DNA of 64,000 nucleotides from Aristolochia californica (taxonomy: Eukaryota > Streptophyta > Magnoliopsida > Piperales > Aristolochiaceae), in the NCBI GenBank assembly GCA_029961685.1, contig JARWKL010000010.1, positions 22,294,067 through 22,358,066 of the forward strand, read 5' to 3'. Below, in pieces: positions 54,961-64,000 of the stretch; within the stretch, counting starts at the first letter, position 1; the number at the start of each line of letters is the position of its first letter. A program made the translations under genes and the position numbers. The notes under the pieces are model-generated. The model was not told the origin of the DNA. It saw only the letters and a list, made by a program, of their open reading frames with translations, and searched no databases.

Positions 54961-55519
54961 TTTTATTTTATTTATTTTCTTTTTGAGAATTGTGAGAGAA
55001 AGGGGATTATGAAAAATTACAAATGCAAGGTTGACTAAAACCAACAAAGCCTACAAATAGCAATGAAAAGAGCAGCTACAACTTAGCAAACATACAAAAA
55101 AAAAAAAAATACAAGCAATTATTCATGGTGGTTGAAAGATAGTAAGAATATGGGTGACTTTGTCAATTAAGTAGAGAATATATAGTTCTGTACTTGTCAA
55201 GGGTAGTTTAGACTTTTTATATTACATTTGTTTCATGAAGTTGTTGAAGGTATTTCTGTTTATGAGATGCACTTGTACTTAAGATAATTAAATTAAACCT
55301 TAATTACATGACATTAATAAAGATCGCAAACACTCTCCTTCTCTTCCTTCTTTCTCTCTAAATTGAATTTTTACACCTCTACATGGTAACAGAGAAACTT
55401 TTGATCCTTCCCGGTTTGTTCTAATTCACTCTTTCCCTTTCATTCTTATCTCTTTCGCAACCTGCAGATTGCATGGACAAGGAGATCTTCCTAAAGTCTG
55501 GTGCAGGCTTGGACAGGAC
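54961..55519 (+). repeat. Possible copia LTR end and leader
   Basis: A CT-rich U5-like stretch ends ACACCTCTACA at about 55384, followed by TGGTAACAGAGA (55385-55396), a mutated tRNA-iMet primer site. The upstream LTR boundary is uncertain (perhaps TGTCAAGGGTAG, about 55195). Poly-A (55099-55111) and (TTTTA)n (54955-54975) occur. No coding. Confidence 0.45.
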
Positions 55520-55830
55520 TGTTGAATCTTGCAAAAAGGAAGTTTAAAGAAGACAGAAGAAGAATTTGAAGAGAGAGAGACGAGAAAGGTGCATTAGAAG
55601 CAGCACTTCATTAGGGGTCAGAAGTCGATTCCCTAACCCTTTTATATCAAGTAGCTTAAGCAAAGACAATACATAAGATGACTAAACTGTATCTCTAGGA
55701 CGCTAATTAACTCAGTAAATAATTAAAATAAAACAGATCTAATGACTCCCTATCACTTAACAAGAACCATATAACTCAGAGAGGCCATGTGTGAACATGT
55801 AAAAAGACCAAAATACCCTGGACTCTAACA
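55520..55830 (-). repeat. copia-E 3' LTR
   Basis: TGTTGAATCTTGC to GGACTCTAACA in plus orientation, followed by the polypurine complement CTCCCCCTCAAGCTG (55831-55845). Confidence 0.7.
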
Positions 55831-55837
55831 CTCCCCC

Positions 55838-56400
55838 TCAAGCTGAACCATAAACATTATGAAGGCCCAGTTTGTTACAAAATATTATAGACTCATGTTT
55901 TCCCAAGGGTTTAGTAAAGATATCAGCAAATGACTTTTCATATGGAGTAACAGTTTTACCACTCATCATGACATCTCGGATAGAGTGCCATTCCACCTCA
56001 ATGTGTTTCATCCCCTCATGATATAAAAAGTGACCTACAATGAAGATAAACAACCTGATTATCATATCCCATTACCATCTGCCCTGGAACTTCAATACCC
56101 AACTCCACTACCATAGCTTTAAACCACATAAGCTCATTGGCTGTATGAACCATGGCTCTATCTTGGCTTTCACACTGGATTGAGCAACTACTGCCTACTT
56201 CTTGCTCCTCCATCCCATGATGTTGCCACCTTAAAATGTGCAGTATCCCAAGGTAGACTTCCTGCCAAGCTTTGACCATGCATAATCAACATCTGAGTGC
56301 CCCTTTACTTCAATGTGTCCATGGGACTTGTAGAGAAGCCACAAACTTGGAGATCTTTTCAGATACTTCAAAATCTTTTGTGCTGCCAATAGTTAGTTTT
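55838..56400 (-). pseudogene. copia-E RNase H
   Basis: The minus strand encodes the end of a copia Pol. In order: LKYLKRSPSLWLLYKSHGH and GHSDVDYAWS (56290-56390), DRAMVHTANELMWFKAMVVELG (56070-56180), HEGMKHIEVEWHSIRD, then SFADIFTKPLGK and NKLGLHNVYGSA before the stop at about 55838. Two or three frame breaks. The rest of the element (RT and upstream) is not visible beyond 56400. Confidence 0.8.
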
Positions 56401-57059
56401 CACAAATACCAATCGCTAACAACCAATAGACAAGAAGAGGAATACTGTGTAGACAACTATAAGTCTTCAAATATAGTCTTACTGAGCAGTTTGTAAACCT
56501 AGGCAGAAATTTCAATGCACCAGCACTCGGTAGCAATCATCAAGTACTTAAACACATCCCACTAGCATACTACAATAGTTTGTTTTTGAAGAAGATACTA
56601 CTATAGTTAAAACTGAAATTAACATATAATCACCAAGAAATTGGCAAAACAACTGTATTTTTAATGTCTCTACAAACATAGAAGCCCTGGATAGCAGCAA
56701 TTACGAGCCCAGAAATTGAGTGCAATACATAATCAGTAGTTGCTTCTGTTCATTATAAATGAAGATCCTCACACAAGTCGAGACCAAACAATTAAGGCCC
56801 TAAACTTGGTCTTTTTAAAATCACACTTACCAAATGGAGCAGAATATACCCTAATAATATGTCCCAAATGAGACCTCCACCTCCTATGGGACCCAGATTC
56901 CTTGCCAATGAGACCTATGAGCAAAACATTTAAATTGTTGAAATGAAAGACAGACGACTATATCCTAAAACTAGGTATATAAAGTCATATACTCTATCAC
57001 ACTACCAATAGAAAATCATACACTCTATCACACTACAAATAGAATGAGTTCAGTTATAA
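56401..57059. other. No gene recognised
   Basis: A-rich sequence with a short direct repeat (TCATA.ACTCTATCACACTAC, about 56985-57035). I see no transposon domain or open frame of note. Confidence 0.4.
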
Positions 57060-57500
57060 AAAAACCCTTGGATTTCTTTTTCCCACAAGGCCCAAAAAAC
57101 TACAAAAAAGTGAGAAACCATAATTCTTTGCTAGACATAGCTAGAGATCTAGTTGAAAATTTCAAAATAAAAATGGAAAAGAATTAGGTATGCAAAAGAC
57201 GAAGTTAAACTTTTGCAGCAAGGCAGTCAGTCAATACAACAAATGCAAATGGGCACTTCAAAAACAAATGGTCAATGGACTCAGCAACGAGCGAATAAAA
57301 CTTGTATTGAACATTTTGGCCTACTTGTCCTTCATGATGCAACTGATCAAATAGTAAGAATTTCGCCTTTAGAGACACAACACATAAAGTACGTAATTTT
57401 AGGAGGGGCTAGACATTTCCAAACGACTGGAGAGGGATGACTCTGAACTTCCAAAACAAAAAGTGATCTATAAAAAAATGCTTCCATATAACTACCGGAA
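57060..57500 (-). pseudogene. LINE-type zinc-binding RT C-terminus relic
   Basis: The minus strand (57480 to about 57230) gives VVWKCLAPPKITYFMCCVSKGEILT and later PFVFEVPICIC. These fit the zf-RVT domain at the end of plant LINE or LINE-derived reverse transcriptases (pattern WK..APPK..FF.W....G.ILT). Stops interrupt it and the core RT is not present. A tentative call. Confidence 0.45.
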
Positions 57501-59070
57501 ATACTAAACTTCAGGTTCAGTCTCTTCCCCGTGTGATCACTATATTATGCAATCATTATCTCAGAATTCATTGCATAATACGAGAAGTTCAAATGGCAAC
57601 ACAGATGAGCTTACTTGGATGGGTGTTTCTCTTTCTGGGTTTGTAGAGAGTTCATATCTATTTGATCTTGGCTGATTGTTCTTTTTTCATAAAGCAGTTT
57701 TGGTTTGCTTTATTGTGTATTTTTTTATGAGAATAGTGTGATATTATTAAGAGCTGTAAGAATAAGTACAAGAATAATTAGAGGGATCTCTCCTATGACA
57801 ACAAGGGATTGGAAGGAGGCTCTCAGTTTGGGCTGCGTAGGTTTGCTTTATTGTTGTTTTGTGTGTTATTTGGGTGGCCTTTTTCGCTATGGACTAATTT
57901 TCTTGTAATATATTTCTTTTTTCCTTTAATGCAATTCTCTTTATTCTCAATAAAAGAGTATAATTGTGCCAGTTAACTCTGTTCTCTCTCTATCTCTCTC
58001 CAGAAGATACTTGGGTGCTGTCTCTTCTCTTTTTTGGCTCAATTTCACTTCCTAGACTGAAGCTTTCACCATCTATCTCTTCTCCTTCCTCTTGATTTTT
58101 TTTTTTTTTTTTTTTGTTTCTCTTTTATTATTTTACAAAAGGAAAAAAGGAGTATGGACCTAAGTCCATCTAAGCTTCAATGCATCCAATTTTAATTTAA
58201 CCATTATATTTGAATTGAGTGACTTACAATTTGGTTTTTTCTTATTCTACATTTATTTATCATCCCATGCATTCATGTTGATCCAAAACGTATGTCGTAG
58301 TGTCTGAGCGGTTGTATATTTGCAAGACGAGGACAATATAATTTCGCTTATATTGCTGCAAAAGGTGGAGAGGGTCCACAATTATCGAAGGATTGGGAGG
58401 TTTGATCTCCAATGTCAGCCACGAGAAATCCAGAAACCTTTGATATTATGAAAGACAAAACAAAGTCAAAAGGAAGATGTCTAAGGAGAGGAAGCACAAT
58501 GAGCAGCAAACTACAATGCTCGGTCCACCCTTGACCAGTTGGTGTATTCTAATAGTGGGACGCATGAAGAACCCTGTCACCGCAATGCAAACCATTGCAG
58601 GATCTATTGGTGACAGGGTAGGAGTACTTGAAACATTTACTGCAAGAGATGTGTAAGTCATTGGCTTTTTGCAAGCTGGTCTGCTAAACAATGTGACCAA
58701 GGAAGTGATGTGGAAAAAAGGCAGGTGTTGGCACTTTGGCCCTGAGTTACTCATTTGATCTTCTCTCAAAGTTCATATTGATGACAATTTAGTGTATTGG
58801 GTGTTCAAATAGAACAATGTTTCACAAAAGAAAAAAAATTCTAATTGCATCTTTCCACCTGGAAAAGGAGGTCATATTCTTGTTTCAGTGATAGTCTCAA
58901 ACATATTTTGGCTACTCATGCACTTTCTTTTGATGGCTTTTTGTATGCAACTTCGTTGTTTGGAATTTAAAAATATTGATACGGCACTCACCCAACTCCA
59001 TCCAACCTATTTGGTTAGGTCATATGGGATCAATTTCAAGAAGTTGAACCATCAAATTAGATATTGATCT
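57501..59070. other. No gene recognised; poly-T tract
   Basis: Mostly T-rich. A run of about 20 T lies at 58097-58116, and CT-rich sequence at 57980-58090. A minus frame at 58446-58769 (107 codons) has no recognisable domain. Confidence 0.4.
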
Positions 59071-59313
59071 TGTTGGAAGATATGATGTAATTAGGGTGAT
59101 ATTATTGTAATTAGTTTATGTTTCTTGTCTCTTCTTCACTGTTACTAGGGTGAAGGGCATAATTATAATATTTACATTTATTCATTTATAAATAGAGCTT
59201 AAGGGGGAGGATTTGGATACAAGTCCATAACCTCTTCTTCCTCTTGTTTTCTTTCAATGAGTCCCTCTTTTTTTTTCTCCATGACCTAAATCATGGAGTC
59301 CTGAAAATCAACA
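59071..59313 (+). repeat. Type-B LTR, short form
   Basis: 243 bp, TGTTGGAAGATATGATG to TGAAAATCAACA. It lacks the GGCCCA-rich U3 repeats of N1 and has TTTATAAATAGAGCTTAAGGG as probable TATA region. Confidence 0.88.
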
Positions 59314-60539
59314 TGGTACCAGAGCAGGTTCTGTGAGTTGACTTGGTCAACCCACAGAGATAATGTGATATTTTTTGATCTATTATCTCTAGCAGTTTAG
59401 GTTCGTATTTATCTTTTTTTTTTATTTTCTCTTTTCAGTCCCGATACCCGTTGTTTGCTTTGTGTTTTCATCTATATACTGAATATTGCATATTATATAT
59501 TGACGGAAAGATATTCGAGTCTACTTTCCAAGGAAAAACGATTTTTTGCAATCGGAGTTATCTACGAAGAGAAATCGATATTTGGAGCAGCAAAGGTCAG
59601 ATTGCAAAAGAGGTTTGAGCAGCAGTAGAAAACTTCAACTTTCGAGGTATTTAATGCTATCAAGAACGAGACTTTATATGGAGAATTATATATCAAAAGA
59701 AAGATCTGTATGTCTATTTTCTTACCTATTCAAAAAAATCTCGATCTGAGTTTTTTATACGAAGATATTGATCTTGGAAGAGTCAATGGTTATGTTAGGA
59801 AAAGGAGAAAGAGTACTTAGTTCAGCCAGATTACAAAGACCGAAATCTATCAAATTATATATCTCAATAGAAGTATATTTTATGAAGAAAAGTTATACTT
59901 GGATGAAAGGTATTTAAGTCTATTTTCAGAAGGAGAAATTTTCATATCAATCTGATATATATTTAAGGATATATTTGCATTGGAAGAGTCAAAGGTCATG
60001 TTGGTATCCTGTTGCATTGAAAAATCCGAATTTAAGCCGAATTTTTTGCGTCACTTTTTGAGACATTATTATTGAAGGACTTCTAAGTTACTGATTTTTA
60101 TCAACATTGGCTATTCTGATGGATGAGGAAAGCTAAGGTGGCCCCAAAATATTATATTCCGTGTAATTACTCGTTACCTCCCTTAATTGGCATTTATTAC
60201 TCCTACCACTTGAGAGTTGGTGTCTCGGGTTGGGACACGGTATGAAGGAGTTTTATTACACTTCTGAGCACTGCGTATAGACCCATTACCTGCAAAAGAT
60301 AGGAGTGTGCCCTACATCTAGCATGGGTTATGATTGGAGTATGGAGTGATGTCATACGACTTGGAGTGATTTTACTCTCACTTATCTTATGCCAGCTGGG
60401 CCTCATGGATGGGACCACCAGCGTGAGGGGGAGTGTTGGAAGATATGGAGGATTGCCATTTTATACGAGAAGATCCTATGCACCATTTGTAATAAGCTTG
60501 GAGTTCATGATGTTCTCTCACCCCCAGCTTGAATGGGAG

Positions 60540-60942
60540 TGTTGAAAGATGGGCCCAAGTCTACACGACCAAGGAAGGCCCACACATCCAAGAGATGTAG
60601 AAGATGAGCGGAAGGCTCATAGACCAAGGAGAAGGCCCCAGACCCATACAATGATGGCATGATGAGTCCTACACTATAATAAGTCTTACATAGCCAAAAT
60701 TATTATAGAAGTAGGTCTCACAGTAGAGTTTCAGTTTAAAGGTGTTTTAGTTATGTATTCTTAATTTATGTTGAGTTATTTAATTATGCAAGTATCTTTA
60801 AGTGTTAGAGTTTGGGTGTAATCGGGACAAGGGTAGTTTAATTGTAATTGGATTCTACTACTTTCCTCTATTATAAATAGGGGTTCATGTATTCTGATTA
60901 CAACAAGTCAATGAAGTATTTATCTTTTTCATAAATTCAACA
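60540..60942 (+). repeat. N1-type LTR within the mosaic
   Basis: 403 bp, TGTTGAAAGATGGGCCC to CATAAATTCAACA, immediately followed by a perfect primer site TGGTATCAGAGC. The TATA palindrome reads CCTCTATTATAAATAGGGG here (about 60873-60891). Confidence 0.88.
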
Positions 60943-62739
60943 TGGTATCAGAGCATTGATTTTCAGGACTCGTGGTATGGTTTTCAAGATTCTAGAAACC
61001 CTTTATTTTTTCTTTTCTCTCATATTAATACTTTTTTTTTTATAGTTGGTGGAATTTGCTTTTTGTTTTTTTTATTGGTCTTTTTTTCTCCTATTGCACA
61101 GTATTACACTGCTGTCTGTGAATATATTTTCCTCCGGAGGAAGGCTCATGAAATCATATAAAATGTTCGATTACATCTCTTTCACCTCCTGCAGTATACA
61201 TTTCACAACCGGATTCTACATATTGTACTGTTCCTCGACGACCTACGTTCTGTAGGTTGACTAAAACTTGTCTCTTTCGTCAAGGAGTCTTTCCTGCCCG
61301 ATCTTTGTCGATTTGCAAATAGAGTGAAGGCTGACATCTCATTTTCTCTCAAATGCTCCACTTCTTTTTCTAGAATCAGCTGGTGAAATATTTAGCGATC
61401 CTTCTTCCGCAGATAATTCGCTATCATCAACCCTTTCAAGCAATTTAGGTTTCTTCTCCTTTTTCGTCCATTGAGAAAAAAAGTTTCAAACTCATCGGTG
61501 GAGGTTGATACTTTAAACTGGACACTCTGCGAATGTATTGATTCTGCTTGTTCATCCGAGAACTTGAGGTCTCTTCTGGTATGAGAAGAAAGAGATATGA
61601 AAGACGAAGAAACCCTGGAACCACGGCTCAGATGCATTCTGAAAACATTTTTTGCTTCAAAGGAAGACCTTTGTGCAATATCTTCGTTCCACAATACCAG
61701 CCAAAGTGTCTCATAAAAATTCTTCTACTGTCATCGCTATTATTCCTTTGCTATTGTATCTCGGCAATTTCTGGTAATCCAGGAAGATTTTGGGATATTA
61801 CGGCTGATAATTTGGAAGATATATCTCTACTGGTTTTCGGAAGCTTCGCTAGATCATCTTCCTTCCCGCAACAACAATCACACTATTGGAGAATTTCCTT
61901 CTTTGGCTCGTCATTTCAATGACATCTTTCTTCTCTGGCTTATTTCACTCTCAATACAGCAAGTCGAATCTGGCTACGTGATTCATTTTTGGAAGTTGCT
62001 GAGCTACATGATTCTCGTTGGCATAGATTTTATCCTGAGTTGTTGTGCTACGTGTTTCTCATTGGCGCTATTTTATTTTTGGAAGAATTGCTGCGCTACG
62101 TGCTCGATCTGTATAAAGATACAAAATTGGAAATAGAGGCTTCCTAGAGCATTGTGAAATCTTTCTTGCTCTGTTGTCGACGACTGCTTGGTATTTCCAG
62201 CCTGGTCTTGATTGATTTGTTGAGTCTCTGCCCGATAAGTGTTCTGTCATTCCATATTAATCCCCAGAAGTTATTACGCTGATTTTCTCCCGCGGTATTG
62301 ATTAGCCTAAATCACGGAAACACAACGTCATTCTCACTGTTCTTTGCTGGCATATCTTCGAGTTGGGTGTCGAATATCTGCTGGCTATCTTCGGAAAGTT
62401 TTGTGTTATTGTTAATCTGGAACTCTCTTCTCTTTGCTTTTTTTTTTTTTTTTTTTTTTAAGAAACTCCTCTGTCGAGGTTTCATTCCACCAAGGTTCTG
62501 TTTCTGCTCGACCATGGTTCTGCGAGAGAGAATAGAAGGAAAATTTAATCAGTGTCTTAACCTAGCGAACCAAGTTGACTCGGACAGAAGTTGCTGATCC
62601 TTCGCTGGTTATTTCCCATTGCAGCCGTGTTTCCGTTTCTTGAGATTGGAGTTATTGCTGTCCCGCACTGTTCATGAGCCAGCGTCGCGGGGAGGAAGTC
62701 GAAGGCAGATTGATTTAATCTCCCAAGTTAGGTAATTGG

Positions 62740-62960
62740 ATTTAATTGAGCGTCAAGCCCAACTCGGACCAGACCTTGCCGGGTCAACCCAGTGACCCGA
62801 GAGTTACCTATTTCACCGGGTTAACCGAGCGGGAGGGCATTGACTCATTCTGTTCTGCTCGGGTTAACCTAGCGGGTCAGGTCAACCGAGTCAACTTGGT
62901 CCGGCTCAACTCAGTGAGTCAACTTGGGTCTGGGTCAACCTGACTCGGCCCACTTATTTC
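62740..62960 (+). repeat. GTCAAC-rich degenerate repeat in N2
   Basis: About a dozen variants of GGGTCAACC, GGGTTAACC and CGAGTCAAC in 220 bp, homologous to 13840-14010 and 46900-47010. Confidence 0.7.
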
Positions 62961-63781
62961 CTGCCTCGGTTATACGGGTCTGGGTCACAAGGTTTATCCC
63001 TATCTTTCTTGCGACTCAGCTATATTGGTGTGATATCTTACTTAGTTTGACTCGGTTCTATCTCCAGCTGAATTATTATCTTGGATTATTACTTGGTTCC
63101 TACATACTATTTTGTGCAACTTCCTTATTTACTGATGAATTCGCAATGGATTATTTCACATGTCCTTATTACTCTTAAGGACTTTTATTATTTACCGGTT
63201 ATCTATTGTTATACTACTGCAAAGTTGGTACATGTTATTTGGGCATTGGCCCATTTCAGCTTCTGCTATTGTGTCTCTTTGATTGAGACGTTATTTTTGA
63301 AGAAGAACTCCTCGGTTGCTTGCCTTGGGTTCATTATTTGCTAACTATTGTCGGCATTGGTTCGTTTGATGCGGAATTTGAATTTCTTAGAAAAATAAAG
63401 CACATGGTGACCTCAACATCTTATCTTCCTCTTTACCCATTACCCATTACCCATTGGTTATTTGGTAGCCTTTCTCCTACCATCCTTTATTTGACTCTCA
63501 CATACCCCTTTGGGCCAACCTCTTGTGTGTTGCTTCGGTTGGTTTACCTTTATATATATATATATGTGGGTGTTTTTAAGTCCATTGAGACTTTTTATAT
63601 GTATCCGTGGGTGTTTTTTCGCCATCTTGTGAATGATAGGCATTACCTACTTATCACCCATTTCTACCCTTTGAGAGTCGGTGCCCGGGTTGGGACACCG
63701 TGATGGAGGAGCTTATTACTACATATATGTTATTTGGTTCAAGCTGGGATCACTACTATTACCTCCCAGCTTGAGGGGGAA

Positions 63782-64000
63782 TGTTGGAAGATATGATGTA
63801 ATTACGATGGCACTAATGTAATTAGTTTATGTTTCTTGTCTCTTCTTCACTCTTACTAGGGTGAAGGGCATAATTGTAATATTTACATTTATTCATTTAT
63901 AAATAGAGCTTAAGGAGGGAGGGTTTGGATATAAGTCCATAACCTCTTCTTCCTCTTGTTTTCTCTCAATGAGTCCCTCTCTCTTTTTCTCCATGAGCTA
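63782..64000 (+). repeat. Type-B LTR, cut by the window end
   Basis: Starts TGTTGGAAGATATGATG after the polypurine tract CCAGCTTGAGGGGGAA. It aligns with 59071-59290 along its visible length. Confidence 0.88.

Larger units (their letters stand above)
59071..64000 (+). mobile_element. Mosaic of N1 and N2 elements, running off the window
   Basis: Order on the plus strand: LTR type B (59071-59313), primer site TGGTACCAGAGCA (59314), N1-type internal region (to 60539), N1-type LTR (60540-60942), primer site TGGTATCAGAGCA (60943), N2-type internal region (to 63781), and LTR type B (63782-64000, cut by the window). The outer two LTRs are very similar to each other, and the middle one is of the other subfamily. 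It may be two joined elements or one recombinant. No coding domain is present. Confidence 0.75.

Noticed and set aside
58446..58769. A 107-codon minus-strand protein
   Set aside because: No domain, no supporting start context, Cys/Leu-rich composition typical of random frames in AT-rich DNA; the plus strand is equally unconvincing.

Overview
This window is repeat-dense plant nuclear DNA, almost certainly from a flowering plant. It is AT-rich and shows Ty1/copia and Ty3/gypsy polyprotein relics, initiator-Met-tRNA primer sites (TGGTATCAGAGC), an Athila-type primer site (TGGCGCCGTTGCCGGGG), TRIM elements, and fragments of plant metabolic genes. I see no bacterial-type operon, rRNA gene, intact tRNA gene or CRISPR. 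No reading frame looks like a complete functional gene. Family names (N1, N2, N3, copia-C, copia-T, copia-S, copia-E, gypsy-K, gypsy-R) are my own labels. Identity and homology statements are by eye; nothing was searched.

Layout. 1-16580: a minus-strand head-to-tail array of a non-coding LTR element (N1; four LTRs, three internal regions). Its third internal region is split by N2a (5628-15319, TSD CAGAT), which is itself split by a coding but broken copia element (copia-T, 6176-12675). 16581-30145: a plus-strand copia (copia-C) whose integrase is split by gypsy-K (18931-27251). Gypsy-K holds a solo copia-C LTR (19317-22580), which holds another N1 copy (19649-22409). 30146-32618: the 3' half of a second copia-C with a 548-bp tandem duplication in its reverse transcriptase. 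32619-36382: relics of another copia (copia-S), with N3 (33496-36001, TSD CCATA) inside its RT. 36383-38097: the 3' end of a gypsy chromovirus (gypsy-R) whose LTR took two TRIM insertions. 38098-40579: a further N1. 40580-43841: the 5' end of an Athila-like gypsy. 43842-44671: the only clear non-transposon locus, a last-exon fragment resembling the C-terminus of ribosome-biogenesis protein RRP12, with a frameshift. 44750-45760: an AT-rich tandem repeat. 46021-48172: N2b. 48173-50140: very AT-rich, then less repetitive DNA. 50141-52830: an older N1 copy with a composite TRIM. 53400-57500: decayed copia and LINE relics. 59071-64000: a mosaic of N1 and N2 parts, running off the window.

How the parts work together. 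The copia-C family looks like the source of enzymes for the non-coding N elements. They share LTR termini, primer site and polypurine tract, and N1 keeps the last codons of the copia RNase H in front of that tract. The N families also share an internal block despite having different LTRs, so they look like a modular, recombining non-autonomous population.

The most striking object is gypsy-K. Between its gag leader and integrase tail, its coding region is replaced by pieces of at least three unrelated host metabolic genes: xylulokinase, peroxisomal 3-ketoacyl-CoA thiolase, and glyoxylate/succinic semialdehyde reductase. Stretches of unidentified coding-like sequence accompany them. This looks like multi-gene mRNA capture by a retroelement.
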